This document shows, in pieces, positions 19,547 through 27,767 of a stretch of DNA of 35,664 bases. The position numbers and the translations under genes were made by a program. This stretch comes from Fidelibacterota bacterium (lineage in GTDB: Bacteria; Fidelibacterota; UBA8477). Location: NCBI GenBank assembly GCA_021734045.1, contig JAIPJR010000022.1:1-35664 (forward strand), written 5' to 3'. Within the stretch, counting starts at the first letter, position 1, and every line of letters begins with the position of its first letter. The notes beneath the pieces were generated by a model. That model ran no database searches. It was not told where the DNA came from and saw only the letters and a list, made by a program, of their open reading frames with translations.

Positions 19547-21565
19547 ATGAGAAAATCCTCCCCGTTTAAAACCCGCCCACACCGTATTTTGCCCGCCCTT
19601 TTCATCTGGGGTTTATTGGGAAGCTCACTGGTAGCCCAACCGGTGCTCTATCCACCCAATTTTGAAAACGACGACTATGACAAGCTCCATATTCTGTTTA
19701 CCAATGACCTGCACGGCGCCATTGACATGAGCAAAGCCTGGTTCATGAATCCCGAATATCCGCCTGATCTGGGTGGTGGTGCCAGCATGTACACCTATGT
19801 GCAGAACATCCGCGACGAAGCCGAGGCAGAAGGAGCCGGAGTTCTTTTGGTGGACGCGGGGAATTTTTACCAGGGAACGCCGTTAGGGATATCCGATTCG
19901 GGTCGCACCATCCTCCATTGGATGAACATGATGCAATACGATGCCGTGGCATTGGGGACATACGAATTCATGTTTGGTGTGGAGAATGTCCGTCAGCTGG
20001 CAAAATCCGCCAAATTCCCGTTTTTATCCGGCAATATTATTCAAACGAGCACCGGGCGTCCGGTTGATTTCGCCACCCCCGGAAGAATCCTCAATTTCAA
20101 TGGCGTTAAAATCGGACTTTTCGGACTCACCACATCCGCCACACCGGAATTATTGGCGCCGGAAAAAACCCGCGGACTTCGGTTTCAAAATTCTCTGGAG
20201 GTTGCCGAAAAACTCATTACCGACTTGAAAAAACAGGGTGCCACGGTCATTCTGAGTCTGGCCCATTTGGGTGTGCCGTATGGACGCGAACGGGCATTTG
20301 ATGAATTTATGGAGTCCACGGTTGAGGAAGAATTCCATACCGCGCCTGTCAATTCGCTCCAATTGGCGCATCTGATTCCCGGTATTGATGCCGTTTTTTC
20401 AGGACACATCACCGCCGGCTACAATTATCCCTGGGAGGATCCGGATACCCACACGCTGGTTTTTCAGGGCTATGGCAATGGCAGCAATATTGGGCATGTG
20501 ACCCTTTACATTCACAAAGAAACAAAAACGCTGGCCGGTTACAGTCTGCCCACCAAGCGGGGCGGTCTGGTCACGCTCTCCACCGATGATGTGGTTCCCA
20601 ATGAAGCGGTTGCCCGGCAGGTCGGTAAACTGGCCGAACAAGCCAATCAGGCCACCTGGGCGATTCCCGATTACCAGAAGAAGCTGGAAACCATCCGCAA
20701 TATCAGACCGTTAAGTCCAGGTGCTCTGGACACCATTCCCGGCCGTCCGCTCCAGAATAAGTTTCCCATCCCCCGGTTCAACCGTTGGGCTGAATTGGAA
20801 GCCATGACCTGGAATATGGAGCATTTTCCCAAAGAAATGGACCTCACCATCAGCACGGCTTCTGAAGTTTTGCACGAAATTGGTGCCGACATTTATGCCG
20901 TCCAGGAGATCGGGAATATCGCTGCGTTCATGGATCTGATGGCTTCACTGCCTCAGTACGGTTACGTCCTGACCCAGCAATCCTCATTTTATGATCAGGC
21001 GATTCTCTACCGGAAGGATGTTCTGACGCCCCTGATGGCTGCCGAGCCCTTTGCGGAGATGGATTATAATTTTGCCGGACGACCCCCTTTGCGGGCTGAT
21101 TTTGTCTGGCGTTTTGGTAAAAAAGAGATGGTGGTAACGGTCGTGAATATCCACATGAAATGCTGTGGAGACGGGCTAAACCGGCGGAAAAAAGCCGCGG
21201 TGGAACTCCATACCTATCTGAATCATCTGGTAGATAATGGTCTGGAAAATATCATCGTACTGGGTGATTGGAACGATGATGTGACCGATGTGGGACAAGA
21301 ACAATCCTTCCCAGTGTTTCTGGGTGATACGGAAAATTACCGGTTTGCCACGCTGCAAATCGCCCGGGATCCGGAGCAGGCGTCCTATCCCACCTGGCCC
21401 AGTTTTCTGGATCATATTTTAATCAGCAAAGCGCTTTTCCCGGCCTTTGAGGAGGGCGGATTTATCCGGACTTTGCCCATCGAAACCTGGTTTGGAAGCT
21501 GGGAAAATTATGAGTACCTGGTGTCGGATCACCGGCCGGTGTTGATTCGAATACCGGTGAGATAG
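19547..21565 (+). CDS. Degenerate 5'-nucleotidase-type metallophosphatase fused to EEP nuclease
   Basis: The start ATG 19547 follows the previous stop by 16 bases and opens a signal peptide ending SLVAQ; the product has 672 residues. The N-terminal half (about 45-345) has the UshA/5'-nucleotidase fold signatures, but several are altered. TNDLHG (52-57) keeps Asp54 and His56, and AHLG keeps His240. However DAGD is DAGN (Asn106), GNHEFD is GTYEFM (137-142) and GHSH/GHSQ is GHIT (286-289), so the dinuclear metal site and catalytic His/Asp pair are mostly lost. The C-terminal half (about 418-672) is an endonuclease/exonuclease/phosphatase domain with its key residues intact: Asn423 in TWNMEHF, Glu454 in QEIG, NIHMK, GDWND, LDHILIS and SDHRP (His662). 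Phosphodiesterase or nuclease activity on extracellular DNA, RNA or other phosphoesters is likely. Confidence 0.85.
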   Translation: MRKSSPFKTRPHRILPALFIWGLLGSSLVAQPVLYPPNFENDDYDKLHILFTNDLHGAIDMSKAWFMNPEYPPDLGGGASMYTYVQNIRDEAEAEGAGVLLVDAGNFYQGTPLGISDSGRTILHWMNMMQYDAVALGTYEFMFGVENVRQLAKSAKFPFLSGNIIQTSTGRPVDFATPGRILNFNGVKIGLFGLTTSATPELLAPEKTRGLRFQNSLEVAEKLITDLKKQGATVILSLAHLGVPYGRERAFDEFMESTVEEEFHTAPVNSLQLAHLIPGIDAVFSGHITAGYNYPWEDPDTHTLVFQGYGNGSNIGHVTLYIHKETKTLAGYSLPTKRGGLVTLSTDDVVPNEAVARQVGKLAEQANQATWAIPDYQKKLETIRNIRPLSPGALDTIPGRPLQNKFPIPRFNRWAELEAMTWNMEHFPKEMDLTISTASEVLHEIGADIYAVQEIGNIAAFMDLMASLPQYGYVLTQQSSFYDQAILYRKDVLTPLMAAEPFAEMDYNFAGRPPLRADFVWRFGKKEMVVTVVNIHMKCCGDGLNRRKKAAVELHTYLNHLVDNGLENIIVLGDWNDDVTDVGQEQSFPVFLGDTENYRFATLQIARDPEQASYPTWPSFLDHILISKALFPAFEEGGFIRTLPIETWFGSWENYEYLVSDHRPVLIRIPVR

Positions 21566-21620
21566 GCTCTCATTCCGGCCGCCTGGTGTTTGAAATACGG
21601 TAGTGAATAATTAGCAATAG

Positions 21621-22529
21621 ATGAAAAAACGGTTTATCAAAAATATCCTGCTACTGGCAGTCCTCATGCAGGTATGGTTGGGTGGTTGTGCCGAACCGGT
21701 TCCCTCCAATCATTCCTTTTCGCTTCCCACGGTGAACGGCGAAGAGACATTGGAGGTAATTACCTGGAACCTGCGTTATTTCCCCCAGAATGGTGTGGAG
21801 GAGGTAAACCGCGTGATTATGCTGCTGGATTCGTTAAATGCCGATGTGGTCTGCCTGCAGGAGATCGATCAGATGAGCCAGCTTGTCCGTGTTGCCAATG
21901 CATTGCCCCAGTATGACCTGATCCAGTCCATCCGTACCGATTATCTCATGCTGGGCATTTTGTACAAACCGGATTTACTTGTGCCGTTGGATACCAGTGA
22001 ATTATTCCCGGACGAAAGCTATACCTTCGCCGGTCGATTCCCGCTACAGGTCAAATTTGCCAGGCAAATGGACAGCCTGGCGTATCATTTTACCGTCATC
22101 AACATGCACCTGAAAGCCATGGGTGACGCCGCCAGCATCCAGCGTCGCCATAATGCCACCACCCTGCTGCACGACTACTTGTTAACGACCATTGACAGCA
22201 CAGCCGATACCAACATTGTGGTCGTGGGGGATTGGAATGATGACCTGTCCACCAGCAGTGCTACCACAAGTTTTACGGCATTCATGAATGACACGGAAAA
22301 TTTTTACTTCACCACCTGGGATCTGGCCTGGGCGGAAACAGATGCGGAGGATTCCTATCCCGGTTGGTCCAGTTTCCTTGATCATATTCTTATCAGCCGG
22401 GCGCTGTTTGATGAAAATGAAACGGCCACCACCCGTACGCTGAAGCTGGACGATTATCTCAGCGATTATTTTTCGCTGGTTTCGGATCACCGACCAGTGA
22501 TGTTGCGCTTTGTACCGCTTCCGGATTAA
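21621..22529 (+). CDS. EEP-family nuclease/phosphodiesterase lipoprotein
   Basis: This 302-residue protein has a lipoprotein signal (hydrophobic run, then LGGC with Cys23), so it should be attached to the inner or outer membrane on the periplasmic or surface side. The rest is a single endonuclease/exonuclease/phosphatase domain with every expected motif: TWNLRYF, QEID, NMHLK, GDWND, LDHILIS and SDHRPV. It closely parallels the C-terminal half of the preceding gene, down to shared phrases such as YTFAGR versus YNFAGR, DTENF/DTENY and YPGWSSF versus YPTWPSF, so the pair looks like a duplication with or without the phosphatase module. No good ribosome binding site is visible before ATG 21621. 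DNase, RNase or phospholipid-type substrates cannot be separated by sequence. Confidence 0.85.
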   Translation: MKKRFIKNILLLAVLMQVWLGGCAEPVPSNHSFSLPTVNGEETLEVITWNLRYFPQNGVEEVNRVIMLLDSLNADVVCLQEIDQMSQLVRVANALPQYDLIQSIRTDYLMLGILYKPDLLVPLDTSELFPDESYTFAGRFPLQVKFARQMDSLAYHFTVINMHLKAMGDAASIQRRHNATTLLHDYLLTTIDSTADTNIVVVGDWNDDLSTSSATTSFTAFMNDTENFYFTTWDLAWAETDAEDSYPGWSSFLDHILISRALFDENETATTRTLKLDDYLSDYFSLVSDHRPVMLRFVPLPD

Positions 22530-22549
22530 CGATTCTAATTCCTTTATCA

Positions 22550-23083
22550 ATGATTATTGTTGCTTCACAGAATCCGGTGAAAATCGCTGCCACCCGTGGC
22601 GCATTTGAACGGGCATTTCCCGGCCGGGATTTTTCCGTTGAAGGCGTGCGTGTAGCCTCCGGTGTATCCAGCCAACCGCGGACCGATGCTGAGACACGGC
22701 TGGGTGCCTGGAATCGGGCACAGGCTGCTCACGACGCCCGGCCGGAGGGCGAGTTTTCCGTAGGCCTTGAGGGTGGTGTGGAACGGATTAAGGGTCATTG
22801 GGAAGCTTTTGCCTGGATTGTGATTCTGGATAAAAAGGGTAAAACCGGCCAGGGCCGCACCGGCACGTTTATTCTGCCTGACGCGATTGGTAAATTGCTA
22901 GATATGGGCATGGAGTTGGGTGAAGCGGATGACCGGGTCTTCAACCAGGTCAATTCCAAGCAGAATGCCGGCGCGGTAGGTATCCTCACCAAAGGGCTGA
23001 TGGATCGCGCTACATACTACGAACCGGCGGTGCTGTTCGCCCTGATTCCCTGGCTGATGCCGGCATATTACCCGACGGATTAG
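22550..23083 (+). CDS. yjjX: YjjX-family inosine/xanthosine triphosphatase
   Basis: This 177-residue protein begins MIIVASQNPVKIAATRGAF and contains SQPRTDAET and SVGLEGGVE, all typical of the YjjX/DUF84 family. Members hydrolyse non-canonical ITP/XTP (and more generally damaged purine NTPs) to monophosphates plus PPi in the cytoplasm. The length matches the family. The start lies 20 bases after the EEP lipoprotein stop, so it is probably the last gene of the run. A nucleotide-cleaning enzyme downstream of surface nucleases fits a nucleotide-salvage theme, but it may simply be a co-transcribed housekeeping gene. Confidence 0.85.
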   Translation: MIIVASQNPVKIAATRGAFERAFPGRDFSVEGVRVASGVSSQPRTDAETRLGAWNRAQAAHDARPEGEFSVGLEGGVERIKGHWEAFAWIVILDKKGKTGQGRTGTFILPDAIGKLLDMGMELGEADDRVFNQVNSKQNAGAVGILTKGLMDRATYYEPAVLFALIPWLMPAYYPTD

Positions 23084-23106
23084 CGTTGGTCGGATTTTTC
23101 ATGAAT

Positions 23107-23126
23107 TAAAGCTTGTTTCAGCTTTA
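23107..23126. other. Small perfect hairpin after yjjX
   Basis: TAAAGCT (23107-23113) and AGCTTTA (23120-23126) form a 7-bp perfect stem with a 6-base loop. No T-tract follows on either strand, so it is at best a weak terminator or an mRNA 3'-end structure. Confidence 0.3.
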
Positions 23127-23261
23127 GATACGTCCCATTATTGCCTGCTTTCGGATGCTTTCAACAGAGGTGCTGATCGGCAGATGGATGGGGATGCTGG
23201 TTGTGTACGTGATTCTACAAACGCAAAAATATATCCGGCCTTGTAATCGAAGGTACCTGCA

Positions 23262-25394
23262 ATGAGTCTGGTACCTATTCTGCTTATCTCGGTTTTGCTG
23301 CAATTTGCTGCGGCAATTGTGTCGCTGACACTCATCCGGGTAACGGGCTGGAATCGCGCCTGGGTCCTCATTTCCCTGGCCAATTTGCTCATGGCTTTCC
23401 GCCGGTTTATAGCATTGTTGAATGAGATGGAGAATCCGGTCGCAACTACCGGTGAATTTATCATGGAAACCATCGGTCTGGCCATCACCATTATCATGCT
23501 GTTGGGGCTCAGCTATGTCGTACCACTTTTTCGGAAAATCCGATCAGATCAGGCGGAACTCGGCCAGACCAAAGCACACTACCAGGCGCTGGTGGACCAG
23601 GCGACAGATGGTATCGTGGTTACGGATGCGGAAGGTCAGTTAATAACCGTGAATCCGGAAGCCTGCAAGATGCTGGGCTACAGCCGGGAGGAAATGCTCC
23701 ACCTGAATCTCAACGCTATTTTCGACATATACCGATCGGTAAAGGGCTTGCCCTGGCAGGATTTAAAAACGGGCAGCCCCATCCTCACGGAGCGGGATTT
23801 GTTACACCGGGATGGTCATACGGTTCCTGTAGAAATCAGTGCCAAGCGCCTGGAGAATGGGAATATTCAGGCCTTTATCCGGGACATTTCTCAGCGCAGG
23901 CAGGCAGAAGAGAGTCTGCGGGAGAGCGAGATCAAGCACCGGCAGCTCATGAACAGCATCCGTACACCCATCATCAGTGTGAAAAGCGATGATACCATCT
24001 ATTACTGTAATCATGCTTTTGCCTCATTTTTTCAGAAGAAAATATCCGACCTGGAGGGCCGGCCTCTCACCGACGTGATTCCGGAAATTGACGATACATT
24101 CTCCTACAAATCCCGTCAGGATGTGATTGAAAATGCTAAACCTAAATCATTTGAAACCTGGTACGGGAAACGGCATTACCGGGTAAATCTTTTTCCGGCT
24201 CAATGGGGTCTGCTGGCGATTATTGAGGATACAACTGAAAGTAAACAAATGCAGGAGGAGCTGGCAGAAATTCACCGCATGGAATCGGTTGGGCGGTTGG
24301 CTGGTGGTATTGCCCATGACATCAACAATTTACTTACACCCATTATGGGTTATTCCGAGTTGTTGAAACGAACGGAGGGCGTTCCCCGCAATGCATTTAG
24401 ACATCTGGATACCATTTATCAGGCCGGCAACAGGGCGCAGCAGCTCATTAATCAACTGCTGGCTTACGGACGGAAACAAATTCTGCGGCCACAAAATGTG
24501 GATTTGAATAAGCAGGTCAGGGAGATGGAACCGGCGATTCGCCAAGTCCTACGGGAAGATATTGCTTTAAAGTTTAAGCCCGGATCTGTACCGGGTGCGG
24601 TTCATTTTGATCCGGTGAGTCTGCGGCAAATTGTTCTGAATCTGGCCAGCAATGCCCGCGATGCCATGCCCCGAGGGGGCACATTGACCTTGGAGACAGG
24701 CGTGATGAATCGACCGGAACACGCGGGCAATCACAACCATTTGGCTTCAGGCCGGTACGCGACACTCAGTATCACAGACACGGGTGTGGGAATGGATGCG
24801 GCGGCACTAAAGCACTTGTTTGAGCCCTTCTATTCCACCAAAAGCCGCTCCCCCAGTCAGGGAATGGGCTTGTCAAGCGCCCACGGTCTCATGCGGCAAC
24901 AAAATGGTGATATCATCTGCAGTAGCACACCCAATGTTGGGACGACCTTTACGCTTTACCTACCCCTGGCAGAGGTGTCGCCAGAACCTGCGGAAAAACC
25001 TGAGCCCGCCCCGACAAAACAGACCGAAAGGCTTAATGTATTAATCGCCGAGGATGATGCGCTGACCCGCAATTTGGTTCGGGATATTTTAGCGGGTCGG
25101 GATTACAACGTCCTTCTCGCGGTGGACGCCGAAGAAGCACTTGAGATTGTGAATAAGACCGATCAGCAGCTGGATTTACTCATCACCGATGTGGTCATGC
25201 CGCAGATGAATGGTCGGCAATTATGGGATAAGCTGGCGAAAAAGCACACCGGACTGCGAGTGGTCTTTATTTCAGGGTATGCCAGTCAGGTGGTTGCCGA
25301 ATATAAAATCCCGCAGGATGCCATTATTCTGGCGAAACCATTCTCCATTCACGATTTTCTGGCAGCCGTGGACCGGGCGCTGGTGAACAGATAG
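23262..25394 (+). CDS. Membrane hybrid histidine kinase (PAS-PAS-HisKA-HATPase-REC)
   Basis: This 710-residue protein starts with about three transmembrane segments within residues 1-90. Two PAS domains follow (about 101-215, with TDGIVVTDAEG, and about 225-330). HisKA carries the phospho-accepting His352 in GGIAHDINN, the ATPase domain has NLASNARDAMP, DTGVGM and GMGLSSAHG, and a C-terminal receiver has acidic EDD, phospho-acceptor Asp643 in LITDVVMP, and AKPF. A proline-rich linker (EPAEKPEPAP) separates kinase and receiver. The H-box reads HDINN rather than the commoner HDFNN. No output-domain response regulator is adjacent, so phosphotransfer to a distant partner is expected. The stop is only 6 bases from that of the convergent thioesterase gene. 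The sensed signal is unknown. Confidence 0.92.
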   Translation: MSLVPILLISVLLQFAAAIVSLTLIRVTGWNRAWVLISLANLLMAFRRFIALLNEMENPVATTGEFIMETIGLAITIIMLLGLSYVVPLFRKIRSDQAELGQTKAHYQALVDQATDGIVVTDAEGQLITVNPEACKMLGYSREEMLHLNLNAIFDIYRSVKGLPWQDLKTGSPILTERDLLHRDGHTVPVEISAKRLENGNIQAFIRDISQRRQAEESLRESEIKHRQLMNSIRTPIISVKSDDTIYYCNHAFASFFQKKISDLEGRPLTDVIPEIDDTFSYKSRQDVIENAKPKSFETWYGKRHYRVNLFPAQWGLLAIIEDTTESKQMQEELAEIHRMESVGRLAGGIAHDINNLLTPIMGYSELLKRTEGVPRNAFRHLDTIYQAGNRAQQLINQLLAYGRKQILRPQNVDLNKQVREMEPAIRQVLREDIALKFKPGSVPGAVHFDPVSLRQIVLNLASNARDAMPRGGTLTLETGVMNRPEHAGNHNHLASGRYATLSITDTGVGMDAAALKHLFEPFYSTKSRSPSQGMGLSSAHGLMRQQNGDIICSSTPNVGTTFTLYLPLAEVSPEPAEKPEPAPTKQTERLNVLIAEDDALTRNLVRDILAGRDYNVLLAVDAEEALEIVNKTDQQLDLLITDVVMPQMNGRQLWDKLAKKHTGLRVVFISGYASQVVAEYKIPQDAIILAKPFSIHDFLAAVDRALVNR

Positions 25395-25400
25395 TCTATT

Positions 25401-25883
25401 TTAATCCCGATTTTTTAAGGACAAGGTTAATGTCATTTCGGCAACCGGAATGGCTTCGCCATTCTCTTCAACCGTTGCTGAAATTCGTACCGGTAAATTG
25501 ACCCGTTCGTCATGGTTTAATGCTTCCAGAACGGCGTTCTGGATGGCGGGTCCGTCTTTACAGGTAAAGGTTACCGCCGACTCGGCGCGTCGCAGAAAAT
25601 CGGCGGTAAAGTCCTTGAATACCGGTGCCATGTTAAGCTTCTGTCCCCGGATAAGATTCATGGCGATAAGCCCGCCCGCCAGGTCTGCACCAATGGTAAA
25701 CACACCGATGTACATGGCGTTCAGGTGGTTGCGGGTTCGCCGTCGCAGCTTGATCTGCACCGCGCAGCGATCGGGCGTGATTTCCAATACCCGGGGACGA
25801 CAGTAGGCTAACATGGGGATTTTTGTCTTCCCGAAATACCACACATACAGCGTCGCCCGCTGTTCCGGTGAAAGTAGCGCCAT
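25401..25883 (-). CDS. Hotdog-fold thioesterase-like protein (DUF4442 type)
   Basis: This 160-residue protein resembles DUF4442/PaaI-like hotdog proteins: an N-terminal helix, RTRNHLNAMYIGVFTIGADL (the helix that inserts in the hotdog sheet) and a following strand-rich half. The family includes acyl-CoA thioesterases, but the active residues vary and the substrate is unknown. It begins 35 bases after the fumC stop on the same strand and is probably co-transcribed with it. It converges on the histidine kinase gene with 6 bases between stop codons and no clear terminator. Confidence 0.75.
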   Translation of the reverse strand: MALLSPEQRATLYVWYFGKTKIPMLAYCRPRVLEITPDRCAVQIKLRRRTRNHLNAMYIGVFTIGADLAGGLIAMNLIRGQKLNMAPVFKDFTADFLRRAESAVTFTCKDGPAIQNAVLEALNHDERVNLPVRISATVEENGEAIPVAEMTLTLSLKNRD

Positions 25884-25918
25884 TTTTATCCCGAATTTCC
25901 CGACTTACACATGCATCA

Positions 25919-27310
25919 TCACGCGTGGGGTTTGGTCATCTTCTCCGGTTTTACAATAGCGTCGAATTCCTCACCGGTCAACAGGTCCAGTGCAATGGCA
26001 GCTTCCCGCAGGGTGATGCCTTCGTTGTGCGCTTTTTTTGCCACCTTCGCCGCGTTGTCATACCCGATTTTGGGATTAAGGGCAGTCACCAGCATGAGTG
26101 AATGTTCCAGGTAATAACGAATTACCGGCTCATTGGGCTCGATTCCCACTACGCAATTCTGGTTGAAAGAATTCATGGCATCGGCCAGCAGGCGAGTGGA
26201 ATTCAGGAAATTGTGAATGATGAGTGGTTTGAACACATTCAGCTCAAAATTCCCTGATGCGCCGCCCACATTAACGGCCACATCATTTCCCATGACCTGG
26301 GCGCAAACCATGGTTATGGCTTCCGACTGGGTGGGGTTGACTTTCCCGGGCATGATGGATGACCCCGGTTCGTTGGCCGGGAGGATGAGTTCACCAATAC
26401 CGCAGCGTGGTCCCGATGCCAGCCAGCGAATATCGTTGGCGATTTTCATCAACGATGCTGCCAGGGTTTTTAATGCACCGTGGGCAAAGACAAGGGCATC
26501 GTGAGCTGCCAGCGCTTCAAACTTATTGGGTGCGCTCCGGAAGGGTAAACCGGTGATTTTGGCGATCTGAGTCGCAGCCTTCTCGGCGAATTCGGGATGT
26601 GTATTCAGGCCGGTACCAACAGCCGTTCCGCCCAGCGCCAGGTCATACAGTCCGTCCAGGGCCGCATTAATCCTGGTTTCCGCCATTTTTAGTTGTTCCA
26701 CATATCCGGAAAACTCCTGCCCCAGCGTGAGGGGTACCGCGTCCATCAGATGCGTCCGGCCGATTTTAGTAATGCTCGCGAAGTCGCGGGCCTTGGTTTC
26801 GAAGGATTTTCGCAGCTCAATAACCGCTGGCAGTAGATGGTGTACCCACTGTTCCGCTGCGGCGATGTGCATGGCGGTGGGGAAGGTGTCATTGGAAGAC
26901 TGGGCTTTGTTCACATCGTCATTGGGATGAACCGGTTTTTTGCTGCCCATCAATCCGCCGGCCAACTCAATGGCGCGGTTGGCAATGACTTCATTGGAAT
27001 TCATATTGGTCTGGGTTCCGCTGCCGGTCTGCCACACCACCAGAGGGAAATGAGCGTCCAGTTTACCGTCAATCACCTCCTGCGCGGCAGTCTCAATCCA
27101 CTGTGCCTTATCTGCCGGGAGTGATCCCAATGCCTGATTTGTGCGGGCGGCAGCCAGTTTGAGAACCCCCAATGCGCGGATCATTTCACGGGGGAAATGG
27201 TCAAAGCCAATTTTGAAATTTTTCAGCGAACGGGCGGTCTGGGCGCCATAATATCTGTCTTCCGGTACCTGGATTTCACCCATGCTGTCTGTTTCTACAC
27301 GATACTTCAT
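25919..27310 (-). CDS. fumC: Fumarate hydratase, class II
   Basis: This 463-residue protein is a full-length class II fumarase, which interconverts fumarate and malate in the TCA cycle in the cytoplasm without an Fe-S cluster. Evidence includes the superfamily signature [11 protein letters not shown] (near residue 317, with the catalytic Ser), GRTHLMDA (His near 188), [12 protein letters not shown] and [17 protein letters not shown]. The [20 protein letters not shown] start is typical of FumC rather than aspartase. The start is set by AGGAGG (27315-27320) four bases ahead of ATG. The next gene downstream on the strand is the DUF4442 protein. Confidence 0.96.
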   Translation of the reverse strand: MKYRVETDSMGEIQVPEDRYYGAQTARSLKNFKIGFDHFPREMIRALGVLKLAAARTNQALGSLPADKAQWIETAAQEVIDGKLDAHFPLVVWQTGSGTQTNMNSNEVIANRAIELAGGLMGSKKPVHPNDDVNKAQSSNDTFPTAMHIAAAEQWVHHLLPAVIELRKSFETKARDFASITKIGRTHLMDAVPLTLGQEFSGYVEQLKMAETRINAALDGLYDLALGGTAVGTGLNTHPEFAEKAATQIAKITGLPFRSAPNKFEALAAHDALVFAHGALKTLAASLMKIANDIRWLASGPRCGIGELILPANEPGSSIMPGKVNPTQSEAITMVCAQVMGNDVAVNVGGASGNFELNVFKPLIIHNFLNSTRLLADAMNSFNQNCVVGIEPNEPVIRYYLEHSLMLVTALNPKIGYDNAAKVAKKAHNEGITLREAAIALDLLTGEEFDAIVKPEKMTKPHA

Positions 27311-27370
27311 AAGCCCTCCTGTTTAGGCTGATGCCTTAAGCTTTGTTAAACTACAATAAAATTATGCTCA

Positions 27371-27652
27371 TTAGATGGATTTGAATTTATCCAATGCCTT
27401 TGAAAAGGCTTTTCCAAAGTCTTCCAGACCCTTTTCCAGCTCTTCCAAACCCGCTTCACTACCTTTTTTGACTTTTTCGATGCGTCCGGCCAGGTCCCGG
27501 CGCCTCTCTTCCAAGCGATTCAATTCCTCCTGGTACTTGCGTTGTGAAGTAGCCTCTGCGAGGTCAGCTTTGGCTTTCAGTTCATCGATCTTTTTATCCC
27601 AGAGCCTGATCTGCTCCTGAGCTTTGTCCAGGACCCTGTTTTTTTGTGGCAT
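27371..27652 (-). CDS. Small coiled-coil protein (Sll1863 stress-family-like)
   Basis: The true start is ATG 27652-27650 (MPQKNRVLDKAQ), set by a strong AGGAGG at 27659-27664; an upstream in-frame start at 27712 lacks this. The 93-residue product is highly charged and almost entirely helical in character, with heptad-like leucines through about residue 65 and a short amphipathic tail. It resembles coiled-coil proteins of the cyanobacterial Sll1863 stress-response group in length and composition, but no enzymatic motif is visible. It has no signal peptide, so it should be cytoplasmic. It is divergent from dinB across about 115 bases and lies 60 bases upstream of fumC. Confidence 0.7.
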   Translation of the reverse strand: MPQKNRVLDKAQEQIRLWDKKIDELKAKADLAEATSQRKYQEELNRLEERRRDLAGRIEKVKKGSEAGLEELEKGLEDFGKAFSKALDKFKSI

Positions 27653-27767
27653 TGATAACCTCCTGTTTTGGAAAAATGTTCGCCATTCAGCCAGTATGTG
27701 AATGATGTGCAAAATAAATACCGGAAGTGTTCTTTGAAATTATCATCCGCATTTGAATATTCAGAAT

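Noticed and set aside
27661-27767. LexA/SOS box upstream of dinB
   Set aside because: No CTG-N10-CAG or GAAC-N4-GTTC type palindrome could be found in the divergent region.
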